The notes: a model not told the origin generated them from the letters alone. Counted from the stretch's first letter, positions 1 to 11,812 are shown. The stretch is DNA of 64,000 bases from Hanleya hanleyi (GCA_036873755.1 JAVTVY010039319.1:1-64000); one strand, 5' to 3'. Numbers and translations are program-made.

Positions 1-6
1 ATTTAA

Positions 7-400
7 TCAGATTTTGATCTGGTGGATGTGGTTGATTGTTTGATGTTTATTACAACACAAACTCTGATTGTATTTTGAGATTTGAGTGTTGACATATCAA
101 CACTGCACTCAATTTGATTGTGGTCTGGTGGTGTTAAGTGGCACCATCTGATTTTGATTGAGAGTTTAGTGTTTATTCAAACACACATTCTTGGATTTAC
201 TTTGACCAAAAAAAAATAATTAAAAATTAAAAAAATTCTTTTGGGTTTTGACATATCGGCGCTACACTCAATTACATTGTGGTCTGACACCATCTGATTT
301 TGGTTGAGTGATTAGTGTTTATTAACACACACTCTTACATTTAGTTGAAAAAAAAAAATAAAATAAAAACAATTGGTGTTGGCATCAACACTGCCCCTTA
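7..400. repeat. Imperfect tandem array, ~140 bp units
   Basis: Three diverged units begin with a CATCTGATTTTG-like core at about 7, 145 and 291. Each continues through a TTAGTGTTTATT-ACACAC block and a TTGACATATC block with an A-rich tract. Similar GT-rich words recur at 530-580 and 3640-3700, on the other side of the gag/protease block, so these could be LTR or untranslated parts of that element; I could not prove this. No coding potential is visible. Confidence 0.55.
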
Positions 401-663
401 TTTCGGAAGAGCATTTATTAAATATGCAACCATAATTTAGTTGGTGATTTGGAAATGCCAACTTGGTGAATTTTGATTTTTTGGGGGAAATAGACTTTGA
501 TTGTTGATAACTCCGTCTCATTTGGTATTGATTGACACCATTTGATGATTGTTTGGTATTCAACACACATAGCCATTAGGCACAACTGGGCTACTAGCGA
601 CAGCAATTATTTTGCATTTTCTTTGGCTTGGTTCTGGCGAAAATTCACAGGGAAGTTGCAACA

Positions 664-783
664 ACGCGTTGACTGCGGTAACGCGTGATGCACTTGTTTT
701 GAAGGGTCTTGTTCTTTTTTATTTTTGCTGATGGGTTCAAGTTGAATAAGCACACTAGAACGTGTTGACTGCGGTAACGCGTG
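664..783 (+). repeat. Pair of ~24 bp direct repeats
   Basis: TTGACTGCGGTAACGCGTG is preceded by ACGCG at 664-687 and recurs as a near-identical word at 760-783. Each copy is partly palindromic (ACGCGT at both ends). The stretch 400-1150 otherwise holds no gene. A short hairpin lies at 824-851 (AGTGAGTTTC / GAAACTCACT), and splice-like words GTAAGT (944) and TTTTTCCTGCAG (969-980) sit too close together to bound an ordinary intron. Confidence 0.5.
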
Positions 784-1157
784 TGCATTCAGCTCCTAAG
801 TGTTTCATTCTTTCATTTGTTTCAGTGAGTTTCTGGAGCGGAAACTCACTGAGTGGGAGTAGTTGACACAACTACTTATTTCTGTTTTATACAGAAAACA
901 GAATTTAGTGTAATCACAGCCATTGCTGTCAAGTTGGTTGACCGGTAAGTTTTGAGCTGCGCATTTTATTTTTCCTGCAGCTTGGTTGGAATTTATTGTA
1001 GCTAGATTTGTACCATTGGAGGCGAGTCTGGTTGATAGTATTTTGGCAAATCAAGTAAGGCAGGTAAATTTATTTCATGGCAGCCATTTTGGAAGTGAGT
1101 ATTGCGGTTTAATGAATATTTTCATTTACAATTTTGTGGAGTCTCGCAATTCACACC

Positions 1158-2066
1158 ATGACAGAACTGGTACCAGTAGACATATCGACGGCACATATTG
1201 AACAAGTCCATGTGAATTCCTTGATGGAGAATTCTCTTATTAGTGGGGTAGATGGTTCCAGTTGTCCCGAGTATATTTCAGAATTAATTGAAAAACATGT
1301 AGTGGAATTGCGAACTGAAATGGAACATCACATACAAAATTTGAGAGGGGAAAGGGAATCTGTTGTTCAGAGTCTCTCTCAGACCTTGACAGAATGTGTT
1401 ATCAAAATCGGTCAGCTGGTATCTAACCAAGAGAAGTGGGAAACAGTGGGAAAACAACTTGGAATGATAATGACCATGATGCAAGGCCAGGGGACTAGTC
1501 CAATGGTTAGAGGGGTGGGGGCTGATGCTAGTTCAGTGCAGACTGGTGGTGGTGCGGTTAGGCTGTTAACGGATATTGTTGAGCAGGAAAATTTGTCTGG
1601 GGTCAATGTTGTGCAAATGCCGGGGTTGGGGGGTGGGGAATGCAATGCTTATATGCATACAGGGGTGGTGAAGGCTTGCGAGGGGTCAGAGCATCATCAG
1701 AGGGTGGAGCACCCTTCTGTGCCCATCTCTGACCCTTTCATCTCTTCACATAGTAAGGTTGGGGAGGAGCACAAAGGTAGCCATTCCTCTCCATCCATTG
1801 ATCATTCTGGCATTGCTCCTGGTCAGGAGGACAAGGGAGATAAGTTAATAGGGTCAAATGTTTCGCAGCCTATCCGGCAACATAAAGCGAGTTTGAGATC
1901 GCGTCGACTTCTCCGTGGTCCTCCAACAGTACGCTGGCGTAGCCGTAGCCCTTTAACATCACGTGGCCGTAGCCCCTCGGCATCACCTTTTACACGTAGT
2001 AGCAGCCGTCCACTTCCGAAAAACATTAGTTTTTTCCGGCGATGCCAAAGGTTGGTCGCCGTTTAA
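1158..2066 (+). pseudogene. LTR retroelement gag, N-terminal half
   Basis: An open frame starts at the ATG at 1158, which has a good CACC context. The first ~110 residues are acidic and heptad-like (EKHVVELRTEMEHHIQ and onward), suggesting a coiled coil. A low-complexity Gly/Val/His/Ser middle follows, then an Arg/Ser-rich tail (SRSPLTSRGRSPSASPF). The frame runs out just after the RS tail, exactly where a capsid domain begins in the +1 frame (next entry), so the two belong to one gag interrupted by a one-base shift near the A5 (about 2018) and T6 (about 2029) runs. A basic RS tail ahead of the capsid is odd for gypsy gag. I cannot tell decay from programmed frameshifting by sequence alone. 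Confidence 0.6.
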
Positions 2067-2802
2067 AATTAAATTTGAATTGGAAGCTCAAGATCGGAAG
2101 TGGAGCAAGGCAAAATCTCTAAAGTGTTTGACCGAGTGCATGCATGGCAAGGCCATCGAGTATTACTCTTTCTTACCGAAAGCAGTTTGTAATTCTTTTG
2201 ATGAGCTGTTTGAAGCCTTAGACAAACGGTATGGCGATCTCGAGCCTCCTCAAGCAATCCGACATCGGTTGCAGGTGGAGGAGCGAGGGGCCGATGACAC
2301 TTTGGCTGATTTTGCTTATAGGTGTGTTCATTTAACTGTGAAAGGGTATACAGGGGCTCCACATGAGTTAGTCGAATCGATAGCCGTGGAGCAATTTTTC
2401 AAAGGTTGTCATGAACCACAGGCTGTAGTTTTGTTTGCTATGGAGAAAGACCCCAAAACTATTGAGGAGGCGTTGACATGTGTGAACGCCTCACTGTATA
2501 ATCATCAAGCTTTGAATGTAGCAGGGGTCCGTCTAGTTTCCACGGAAATTGAGTCTGTGGGAGGGGATTTTTTACGGGAGGGTCGGGGTGAGTCTCCAGT
2601 GAGACTTGTTACTTCTCCCAAGCTACCGGTAGCCTGTGAAGCCCCTATTAACAGAGTTACCTGTTACTCGTGTGGACAAAATGGGCATAAGAGCTTCCGA
2701 TGTCCCCAAGTACGATGCCATCTTTGTCGCCAATTAGGGCACATAAGTCCAAGTTGCCCCGTTCGCACTAATCTTGATGGGTTGGTTACTACGCAGGCTT
2801 AG
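2023..2802 (+). pseudogene. LTR retroelement gag: capsid and two zinc knuckles
   Basis: The frame opens around FSGDAKGWSPFKIKFE and shows the typical retrotransposon gag capsid pattern: short helices with W..A....L...L.G.A, an F..L...L..RYG segment and ...E....DTLADFAYR. Two CCHC zinc knuckles end the protein, CYSCGQNGHKSFRC and CHLCRQLGHISPSC, each C-x2-C-x4-H-x4-C. The product would bind and package element RNA in a cytoplasmic particle. It follows the RS-rich half in the +1 frame and stops with TAG at 2802, about 300 bp before the protease. Assignment to LTR retroelement gag is firm; the lineage is not resolved because no RT is preserved here. Confidence 0.8.
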
Positions 2803-3104
2803 ATCTAGGATCCCACAGCGTCCTTAAAAAGGACACTGGTATGAAATCAAATGACTGATTTTTGCATAAAATCAAATGATTTTATTTCAGAATACATACT
2901 TGAAACAGCCAAAAAGTGAAGTGAAATGTAAACTGACATTAAGTGTTGCAAGAATACACTCAAAAAATCCTAATGGACAAATTTTTCATCATATGTATGG
3001 CAAATTATGGACTTTCTGACTTCTTGCAAGACATCTTGGAAATTGCATTTTTTCAAATACGGGCAGTGTTATTTCAAATAAGGACTCTGGTTAAAATATC
3101 TGGA

Positions 3105-3554
3105 TCTAACCCTGCTACGGGAGGACCTGCCTCGTCAGGTGGTGCCGGGTTGACTGCTGCCGTTAGAGGTGTTACCGTGTCTGGGGCTTGGAAGGGGGCA
3201 ATGGTAGTTCCGGTCAGGGTCGGGTCAGTTCCAGTGAGTGCGATAGTGGATACTGCTTCTCAGGTAACAGTCATGAGTCCAGAATTATTTGAAAAGTTAG
3301 GGCTTACGGGACTGTCATCCACTCCCATTAAGCTAACTGGTGCATTTCAGGGTACGGCCAGTATGGGAATGTTGGTTCAACAGGTTCCCCTTTCCACTGC
3401 AGGGTTTAACTGTTTTGGAGACATGCTTGTAGCCCCGGTGGTTCAGGATTTGTTACTGGGCTCGGACTTTCTGTCCGCTTACGGCTGTGTCGTTGACTTT
3501 AGGAAGAAGGCCCTGGTTATTGGGAACATGGGGGTTCCTGCAGTAAAATGTTAA
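3105..3554 (+). pseudogene. LTR retroelement aspartic protease
   Basis: The frame is open from 2943, but the recognisable retropepsin domain begins near 3190 (MVVPVRVGSVPVSAIVDT). The active-site loop reads VDTASQVTVMS, with DTA in place of the usual DTG/DSG, a possible inactivating change. A flap-like Gly-rich segment and the conserved LLGSDFLSAYGCVVDF follow. Stop at 3554. The 300 bp between the gag stop and this domain (2803-3104) look unrelated to either and may be an insertion: TCTAGGATCC at the left resembles TCTGGATCTAACC at the right. No RT, RNase H or integrase follows, so the element is truncated or was split. Confidence 0.72.
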
Positions 3555-4967
3555 TGCATGATGACCGGTTTGAACAGTGCTTCAGTTTAGTTCTCTTTTA
3601 GCATTGATAATGTTAGGGGGCAATGCAGATTGACAGTGGGCATTGGCATGTGGTGCCATCTAGCACACTGTTTTGAGTTGATTTTGATGTTGAATGTCTT
3701 TGTATTTTGATGTAGGTGAGGTGGCATTTTGGTTTGATATTGTGTAGGTTGTTCTTCTTGGGGGGAAAGACAAGAAATCTGTGATATGTGTGGATGTTGA
3801 ATAGTGATGTGGGGTGTTGGATAATGGTGTGTTGGTTGATTTGTGATGTGTGGGCCTATATTTTAGAATGATTATTTTTGGTAGATTGAGTGTTCAGTGT
3901 GTGTACCTATTTTAGAACAGTTGGTGTGTTGGGAGAACATGTGATGTGTGTTGGAAAAATGTGCAGTGTGTGTTGCGTGGTGGTGTGATGGAGATATGTT
4001 CAACTTTTTAGGGGCTTAGGATAAGGGCTTGAGTGAAAGTGGAGTGAATGGGGTTGTGGAATGGTGGGTTGTGTTAAATTTTATCTGTGGGTTCAGCCCT
4101 CACGGTTGGCACATCATTCGGCAATGGTGTAAATGGAGTTAAATGTAAGTTACTTGGATGCTACATGAGTTTTTGCCGAGGAGAGTGCGAATTGTGAGGG
4201 ATGATTTAACAAGGGGAGAGAATGACGGGGCAATCTATGTTGGAGGCACAGGGCCAGAGGAGTTTGTGGCCACAACTCTGCTTGTGTCTTCTCTATGGAA
4301 GCCCCAGTGAGATATGTGCCGGTGTTTGTCATGCCGGTTTTAAGGATAGCTATCCCGTTAGAGGGTCAAAATTGGTCATTTTTGTTTTATTTCTTCATTC
4401 AAATATTCACTATTTTGTCTACCATTTGGTGAAAAAATGAAATCAAAATTCTAAGTAGAAGTGCTTCAATATTAGGATAAAAATTTAGTTTCTGAGGCAC
4501 TGAAAAAATTAAATACATTGCCTTTTAAGGTGGTCCGATATCCAGCTGGGAAGAGATTAACCTTTCCCGCTACTGTCAATTGTAAGTCATTTAAAGCTGT
4601 CTGAGTGCCTATTGTATTATTAATTGACACTCAGACACCCGCCGTGAAGTAACTAGCAAAGGTGTTAACATTTCTCACCTGAACAAGTTTTTAAAGTTTA
4701 AATTGGATTTTAAAGTACATTGATGAATAAACCTAGTGTAATAGTTATCAAAAATAAATAGGAATTCGAGTAGTTCCCATAAGACAGATAAAAAATGTAT
4801 TTGACAATATAATTCAAGCAAAAAATTAGGATTAATTCTTCAGATGTTCAGCTGGACACATTTTGCCCGATTTCTAGCCTTTCATTTTTTTACAAAATCC
4901 GAGATTTAAACGTTTATTTCTCGAAAAGTATCCATGCTACGGTTGAAAGGCACGCTTATTACTTATA
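3555..4967. other. Noncoding, GT-rich then AT-rich
   Basis: About 3600-4100 is strongly G/T-biased on the + strand (many TGTGTTGG and GATGTGTG words) with small echoes of the 7-400 array, so it may be untranslated retroelement sequence. From 4440 to 4967 it is ordinary AT-rich sequence. No gene is supported. Confidence 0.45.
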
Positions 4968-5394
4968 AGGTGATCTAGTAGACTTTATCTCACTTTTTGT
5001 AAGTTTGGCTTTGTTTTTTAATTATTCAACTTTAAAGACAAATGATCGTAAAATAGTACGTTTTTTTTCAATTTATTTTAGTAAAATTGCTGTAAAAATA
5101 AAACCAGGCAAAAATATAAAAAATGAGATAATATTTGCTAGTTCAAGTTGTCTCCTATCAAGGTATACCATCAAAGTTGAAACAAGATCAACAGTTTTCA
5201 TGAAATTTAAATTGAAAAATGGACGCTATTGTTTTCTTTTGAATTAATTTAAATTGGAATAATTGCTACACAATAGCAGTGTCGGTTAGACAAATCATAT
5301 AGGTGGAATCGCTACGATATACGCTTTCATAAAATATATAGTTTATTATGGTTATCTTGTATATTTGTTGGTACAGAAGACAAATTGTCACGGG

Positions 5395-5490
5395 GGTGCA
5401 ATAACTGCCTCTAAGGGGATAGCTATCCTCAAACTACGTTAGTTTGTACCGGACACGCACCTCATGAGGTTCAAGTCCTCGTTACACCGA
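5395..5490 (+). other. tRNA-like sequence (pseudo-tRNA or SINE head)
   Basis: GGTTCAAGTCC matches the Pol III box B and sits in a T-arm (GAGG/CCTC stem). The downstream TTACACC can pair with the upstream GGTGCAA as a 7 bp acceptor stem with one mismatch. Between them CAAAC-TACGTTA-GTTTG forms a perfect 5 bp anticodon-like arm with a 7 nt loop. The length of ~95 nt would need a long variable arm. Box A is weak, so this is more likely a tRNA-derived relic than a working tRNA. Confidence 0.4.
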
Positions 5491-5618
5491 ATAATTAATT
5501 GATCGAAATGGTATTTCCAGGCGAGTTAGCGGTCAAAGATCATACCTACGTACCTTTATCGCTATTCTTAAACTCGATTTTCAGGCCTCATAGTGATAGC
5601 TTTAAGTCTACGTGTTGT

Positions 5619-5877
5619 TTATTTGAGAATAGAACGCCCGTTGTTTTGACAGCTGTTGTTTTGTTTTGTTTTGACCCATTCATCGGCCCAGCCTCTAATT
5701 GTGTCTAGCACCTTTTGCATTATACTTGTTTTTGTTATGGAGCCAGCGGATTTCCACAAGGCAGCATCGTCAGCAAATAGTGATTGTTCAATTTCGGGGT
5801 GTTTGGCGTTAATTTCGTCGGCCAGTCCGTTAATAAGGATATTAACAAGCGTTGGACCGACCACACTGCCCTGTGAT
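5619..5877 (-). pseudogene. Non-LTR retrotransposon RT fragment (palm), unit 1
   Basis: On the minus strand the fragment reads QGSVVGPTLVNILINGLADEI, then SLFADDAALWKSAG and a helix ending IRGWADEWV. This is RT motif B (QGS..GP) followed by the catalytic FADD box (motif C), as in Jockey/I-group LINEs. It ends abruptly at the insertion point 5877/5878; the upstream RT motifs resume at 7138 on the far side of the 1260 bp insertion. No endonuclease or complete thumb is seen. Confidence 0.75.
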
Positions 5878-7137
5878 ATATATTTATTGTTGGTACAGGA
5901 GCGCTGTTTTGGGGGCACAGCGAGTTGGCGCGCGTGAATTATTCTAATGAGGGTTCTCTGAACGTTAACAGTAGCGCGGATATTCTAATGAAATAAAGCA
6001 GTTAACAGGTGTACTGAATAACAGTTAGAACCGGTGTAGTCTGGTGCTCTAGCGTTATGTAATCTACTGGCTTATAAGGCAGTGTGTGGACGGTGTTACT
6101 CATCGATGTCCAGGCCAAGCCAGGCCGCGGTACACTTTAATTTACCTTGATTTACCTTTCATTAGCATGTGCTTCGTGCAAGAAGACCCGATTAAAACAC
6201 ATTCATTTAAAATTAATAGTTCCTATATGCATTAGATGGGAATCGGCTTTAATGGGATTTCCTCTATCCATATTACGTCCTTTCCATATCTATATTTTGC
6301 AATCTTAATAAATTAATATCCTATCAATGCTCCCCAATCGTACATGTCGCTATATAAGATCTTACGTATTTCAATTGAATTTGGCGTTCTGAGCGCCCAT
6401 ATATGGATATTTAATAGCATTATGACATCATGGTCGCATCTGGACTTATCCATTTGCGGTCGGGGAGGGGAGATAGGTTAACTGTGGATCATTTACCCCA
6501 ATGTTTACACCAAAGATCAGTCCATATATTTACCCCGTATTATGGCGCCACAATGTTGGGACCGCGGCAACATGAAAAGACACCCCGCCAGCGAGCCGGA
6601 TATTTCGGCTGAGCCAACCAAAAATTCTTTGTCATCAATGTTCCCTTCAAAGAACTATGAAACGTTCTCGGGATTGGTTAACACACGAGTTACTGCAAGT
6701 CTGTTAGATCCTACAAGCGACAATATCCAAATGGGGAGCAGATAGGATTTAATTTTAATTAGATTGTATATTTGTAGGTTACTCCATTAAAGACTGGACA
6801 GATTCCATTCCTTTCCAGTTCTACGTATCGATTTATTCCTTTTACGATATTCTGTACAGGATGGAGTTTGTCATCCTGAGCTGGAGACGTCTGGTGCAGT
6901 GCTACGAACACAGGTTTTCAGAGTATTTCTCCAGTGTGTTTATCTCTGTTTTTGCCTGGGCGGCACCTTGCGTTCAAGAAGGCTCCTCAGTACCTTGTAT
7001 TTTCACTTCTTTGTATGATTTTTGTGTACCGCGCGGCCGGGCTTCGGGACCGGGCTACTCTATGGTGAAAATAAACTAGCGGATGTTGAAACGATAAATA
7101 ATGTGTGTGCGTTTGAGTCCTACGAATTAGAACATAA
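5878..7137. mobile_element. 1260 bp insertion inside the unit 1 RT fragment
   Basis: Defined by comparison with unit 2: unit 2 reads GTGAT-GTACCG without interruption, while unit 1 has 1260 bp between GTGAT and GTACCG. I see no clear TSD or terminal inverted repeat. Its start (ATATATTTATTGTTGGTACAG) resembles the duplication's own sequence near 5360, so the insertion may have arisen by local rearrangement. It carries a complete copy of the CAATCTTAAT inverted-repeat element (6300-6766). No coding region is convincing. Confidence 0.7.
6300..6766 (+). mobile_element. MITE with CAATCTTAAT terminal inverted repeats, copy 1
   Basis: The left end CAATCTTAATAAATTAATAT and the reverse complement of the right end (CAATCTAATTAAAATTAAAT) form imperfect ~33 bp inverted repeats, both running on to ATCCTATC..GCTCCCC. 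Flanks TATATTTTG / TATATTTG suggest an 8-9 bp TSD with a small indel. It aligns over its full length with 19087-19559. Non-coding and non-autonomous. Confidence 0.65.
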
Positions 7138-7505
7138 GTACCGTTATCTAGTTGATGGTCCATGAATATGGTGTTTCCAATACGAACTTTGAAGTTTCGA
7201 TCATGAAGAATTTTTTTTTTATCCAGTGTTGTATCCTACCCTCAGTTCCCAGTTTGTTTAATTGGATGATAACCCGTTCTGCCATACAAGGACAAATGGG
7301 TTTTTTTCTATATCCAAGAACATGCCTAATGTATATTGGTGTTTGGCGTTACCCTTTCTGATCGAGAGTTGGAGTCTCGTTATGTTGTCTATAGGGCTTT
7401 TTTTTTCGAAAACCCGCTTTGTCTTTTGTTCAGTAAGTTGTTGCTTTCCAAGTGATATTCAAGTCTATTTTTTTCATGGGATTTTTTCCGGAATAAATTT
7501 GACAT
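7138..7505 (-). pseudogene. Non-LTR RT fragment (fingers/palm), unit 1
   Basis: Minus-strand continuation of the RT interrupted at 5877, homologous to the better preserved 12310-12666 in unit 2. Frameshifts break it into short pieces, but the order matches unit 2. Confidence 0.65.
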
Positions 7506-10500
7506 GAGAGTGATTGACCTATATGACTTACTGTCTGATGGGTCTTTACCAGGCGCTATCGCATAGTTAATAAAGTCATCTGACTGTACTATACAGAAAC
7601 ACTGTCCAATCGACCTGTATTTATTTTGATGTGCGCCGCGATTTCAACCTCATGCAGTGCAGTCGGTGGATTTATTTGTTAGTAGGAGGTATAAAATGTG
7701 ATGCTATGAGAACGGTTCACCGTTGATACTCAAACTAACATTTACTCTCAGCAATAAGTATAAGAATATTTTTTTATTTGCAACTACGTTCACGTTCAGA
7801 ATAATATCGACCATAAAAAGGGTTTTAAGCCGATCAAATTCAGACAAGTGTGCTCAAACATGGTAAATTATCCACGAAAGATATGTTAAATCATTTTCTC
7901 TAAAAAAAAACACATTTTAATGTGGAAATAAAATGGTATCATGTCTGTGCCGGAACTCTACTAGTGTACATGCATGTGTGTGCGTGTGTATAGGTTGGAT
8001 AAGTTATTTTGAAGGCTGGATATAATATATCTAAGTCACGCATATGCGTTGTAGATTTTAAAAATCTCTCAATCGATTTACTGTGAAACTAGTACCTGAT
8101 TAAACATGGCGGTTGTATGTATGCTTCTTATTGGTGCAAACTTTCACACGCTAATTTAACATACATGGAGTGGAAACCTCAAGGGTTTTTTCCTTTCTTC
8201 AACCCAGAAAGGTCCGTAGATTCCCTGCTACCATGGTATACGGGAAATACCCGATGTACCACGTGAGCAAACACTGACGACGATTCTTGACAAATTATAC
8301 ATACTTGCTTCTGATTGGTCGAGTCCTTGAACCTGAGCCGATTTTTCTCCTTCACCTTTACTCCAGATTTTGACCGCAACTCCATATTTTGACCGTTTCA
8401 CCATAATTTGACCGTTACACCATAATTTGATTGTTACCCCAAATTTTGGTCGTTAACTGCACATTATGACCTTCATTCCATATATGACCGTTACTCAAAT
8501 CTTGACCGTGATCATGATGGCGTCATTGATCCTCAGCCCGAAATTGTGTTCCGAAGACACCATTTTTCCACTACTCTGAAGACGACTCGAAAATTCATCA
8601 TAATTGAGAATGAGGATTAAATACAGATCCGGCATTCGGTAGGCCGCCAACGTCCATAAAGAATGTCCGCGTCCATTACTCGAAAGTAATGTGGACAACT
8701 AACACATGATGCTGTGATACGGTTCCACCATTTACAACAAATTGAGTCCACAAGATCCGGTTGACTAAATCCTTATTATCCTTTATCGGACTGAAGTGGT
8801 TCGGGGTCAGTTTATTTATACCAGTATCGTTCTGATGATGACTGCGTTTATCACAAACCTGAACAGGTATAATACTTATTGTGCAAATATATCGCTATAC
8901 GATTAAGCTGAAAAAAAACCCTTGCAGATATTGCTCGTATTTCTCAGTAACATTTAATATTTATTCAGCGATTGAACAAATAATGATTTCTCTTTAAAGT
9001 AGCTTCATTCGTCCCTCATTTTTCTGCATAATACCCGTGGGAATATATATACATATCTCTGGCTTGATTAGCAGTTGCCAATGATCCATTACAGAAACTC
9101 TGCGGGTGGCTGGAATTTCTTCCAGTTTTCTTCACAAACCAATGAATATGCCGGATTCCCATTTGAAAATTTGAATTGACCAATCAAATGTTGTAAAACT
9201 GGAAGATATCCCGTGATGCAACGTTGTCTCTTTTAACCGAGACTGGGCTTCTAATGCTTCAGGCCTTAGGTCCCTCTGAAATAAGCGGAATTCGGGAAAT
9301 GGTGTGATTCCTTATTAAATATATAACACCGGATTTTATCTAGAAAATACTAGGAGAATATCAAGCATGACTAACAACGGAAATACCCTGGAAACCAATT
9401 AGGACTCGGACTGGAGAAGAACCCACTCTATGATACAAGAACACTTTGCGCTGCAATCCACAAGGAAAGTAGCGATTTCAGTGGTTTAACAAGCGCCAAG
9501 TACTAATTATTTTATGTCATATTCTTTTTTCACTGCCTGAGCTGGGCAATTAGGACATTATCAGACCGATATATCCTGATATCTTCATATTTATAATACA
9601 TCGTATACTATACAATATTCTAAAGTGAAAGTAGACCGTATTCAACATTTGTACTCTTCTATCAACATGCATACTGCAAATGTATATCATTAAAATCATG
9701 CAACTTTATAGATGATTTCCGCACTGATTCGCTTCAAAATTTTGCATATACAGGCAGTATTGATAATATACGTCTTTATAGTTTTCATCTTTGCTTTCTA
9801 TTTATACACGACCCTGGCTCCATCAGTGCAGACGACCGAAAGAATACTTTTTTGATGATGTTCGCAAAAAAAAGGTTAGTCGTTAGATGGGGAAGTATTA
9901 TTGTGGTAAAGATATGATACTGAGCAATTTGAGAATGATTGCACCGGACATGAAGACGAAGAAATCCTAATGTGTTATTCAAAGTGTAGAAAAGAATGGG
10001 CAGTTTAATGGCATATCTTCAAGGCTAACACAGCAATCGACTTGCCGCAATCTTCATGAATGTCAGACGAACTATTTGCAGTTTTGACGTGTCACATTGC
10101 CCCCGACTGAACTTAAACTAGAAAGTGGTCATTCAATGCTACCAAATTTCTTTTATTGTCATTTTACAATGTTTGCCGTTTGAATGTCGATATTCTGTTT
10201 GTGTAAGCTCTTGGATATGAACTGATTTTATTACGCCATAAAGATTGTTTGCTGAAATTGAAGGTTAACGGAGTTTTGAAGAGAAGATGAGATAAGTTGT
10301 TTTTACATTACGCCACCAGGAAAATATGTATCGAAAAGTTCGGCAAGGGGAAATGTCCGTGAAACGCAAGTATCGCCAGTATTCTTATCACCGAGCTAAA
10401 GGAATTTCGCATTTCACTAAATAAATACCTTTAGCAGATTGACTTGATTCACGGTGTATTTCGTCCGACGCCAGCTTCCTCAAGCAATACGTCACATGTC

Positions 10501-10829
10501 TGTCCCATTTGAACGAGCCAATGAAAGTTTTATGTTTTTAAATATTTGACCGTAAAACCAGACTCCCGATGCATGATTGTTTGTTTTTCCTTGAGAAAAT
10601 CATAATACAGACGACCAAAAAATATTTGAAAGAAATACAATCAGTGGTAGTTCACAGGAAAAAAAAATGTTTCTATTTTGTGCTGAGGCCCATCAAGGGA
10701 TAATTTCTTTCCTGCACTGCTGGAGGTGTGGCTTTGTTCAAGGCTTGTGATAGCTCCACTGTTATGTTCCACAGTGATCATTTCGGACACACACAGATAA
10801 CACTTGTTACCACAGAGGTGTCTACGTAT
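7506..10829. other. Noncoding part of duplication unit 1
   Basis: AT-rich sequence without supported genes. It holds a TG microsatellite near 7975-7992 and the ~20 bp tandem array at 8362-8520. The part 10390-10823 is a diverged relative of 17675-18281, so it is itself an older dispersed repeat. Confidence 0.5.
8362..8520 (+). repeat. Short-period tandem array (TTTGACCGT)
   Basis: About eight degenerate units of ~18-20 bp, each with TTTTGACCGT and a CC(A/C)A(A/T) spacer, for example ATTTTGACCGCAACTCCAT and ATTTGACCGTTACACCATA. The same array lies at 13518-13676 in unit 2. Confidence 0.65.
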
Positions 10830-11072
10830 GGTCCGTGTAACCATGCACAGTTTTCGTTTTTCCTTTTTGGTTTCGCAAAATAAAAAATTGAAATTTGATC
10901 GTTAATTTATTTATTATTGTTTTTATTTATTATTATTTTATTTTATTTATTTATTTTTTGGTGTTTCTCAAAATCAAAAATTTAAATCTGACAGTCAATT
11001 TTCGTTCAAATTTAATTTTTCTATTTTGAGAAACCAAAAGCGAAAATTGAACTGTGCAAGGTTACACGGACC
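10830..11072. mobile_element. GGTCCGTG inverted-repeat element, unit 1 copy
   Basis: 243 bp, beginning GGTCCGTGTAACC and ending with the reverse complement GGTTACACGGACC; almost the whole element folds back through GAAAATTGAAATTTGA-type arms around an AT-rich centre. It is flanked by 6 bp direct repeats ACGTAT (10824-10829 and 11073-11078). A diverged paralogous locus at 18282-18287 has a single ACGTAT and no element, giving an independent empty site. Confidence 0.85.
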
Positions 11073-11812
11073 ACGTATGATCGTGCCTTGCACTCAGATG
11101 ATACCAGTATCAACCCCATCTTATTCAAATGAAGGTCGAATGACCTGTGTAAACGGTGTTATCGGAAAATAAGCCTCAATAAGGATCACGAATCATTCCC
11201 CTATGTGATGGTGTTATTGTATCTCAGTCTTGCTTTTAGAGTAGGTGTTCATGAGGACACTTGAAATGACGTGACCACAATGCCCTAGTAGAGCTGCATT
11301 GTCGCAAAAGGTCAGTGAATCTACCACATGGGAATGAGTAAGTTTGTCAACGTCCGCTATTTAACCCGACACGAATACAAGCGTCGAGGTGATCTAGTCA
11401 AATTATCTCACTTTTTGTAAGTTTGGCTTTGTTTTTTAATTATTCAACTTTAAAGACAATGATCGTAAAATAGTACGTTTTATTTCAATTTATTTTAGTA
11501 AAATTGCTGTAAAAAAGAAACCAGGCAAATTTTTTTAAAATGAGATAAGATTTGCTATTTCAAGTTGTCTCCTATCAAGGTGTACCATCAAATTTGAAAC
11601 GAGATCAACAGTTTTCATGAAATTTAAATTGAAAAATGGACGCTATTGTTTTCTTTTTAATTAATTTAAATTGGAATCATTGCTACACAATAGCAGATAC
11701 GGTTATACAAATGATATAGGTGAAATCCCTACGATATACGCTTTCATAAAATATATAGTTTATTATGGTTATCTTGTATATTTATTGGTACAGAAGACAA
11801 ATTGTCACGGGG

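Larger units (their letters stand above)
4968..11386 (+). repeat. Segmental duplication, unit 1 (with insertion)
   Basis: This unit aligns end to end with 11387-16514. Both begin AGGTGATCTAG and end at GAATACAAGCGTCGA; the end of unit 1 abuts the start of unit 2 without a gap, so they are direct tandem copies. Unit 1 is longer because of the 1260 bp insertion at 5878-7137. By eye most stretches are almost identical, differing by scattered substitutions and short indels. Apart from the annotated RT fragment, tRNA-like sequence and inverted-repeat element, both units are noncoding. Confidence 0.9.

Noticed and set aside
944..980. Intron between GTAAGT (944) and TTTTTCCTGCAG (980) upstream of gag
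   Set aside because: Only 37 bp, shorter than a workable animal intron; may be part of a larger splice arrangement, but nothing shows it.
1963..2066. Programmed ribosomal frameshift inside gag
   Set aside because: The change is +1 and there is no canonical A-AAA-AAC heptamer or clear downstream pseudoknot; a simple indel is the cheaper explanation.
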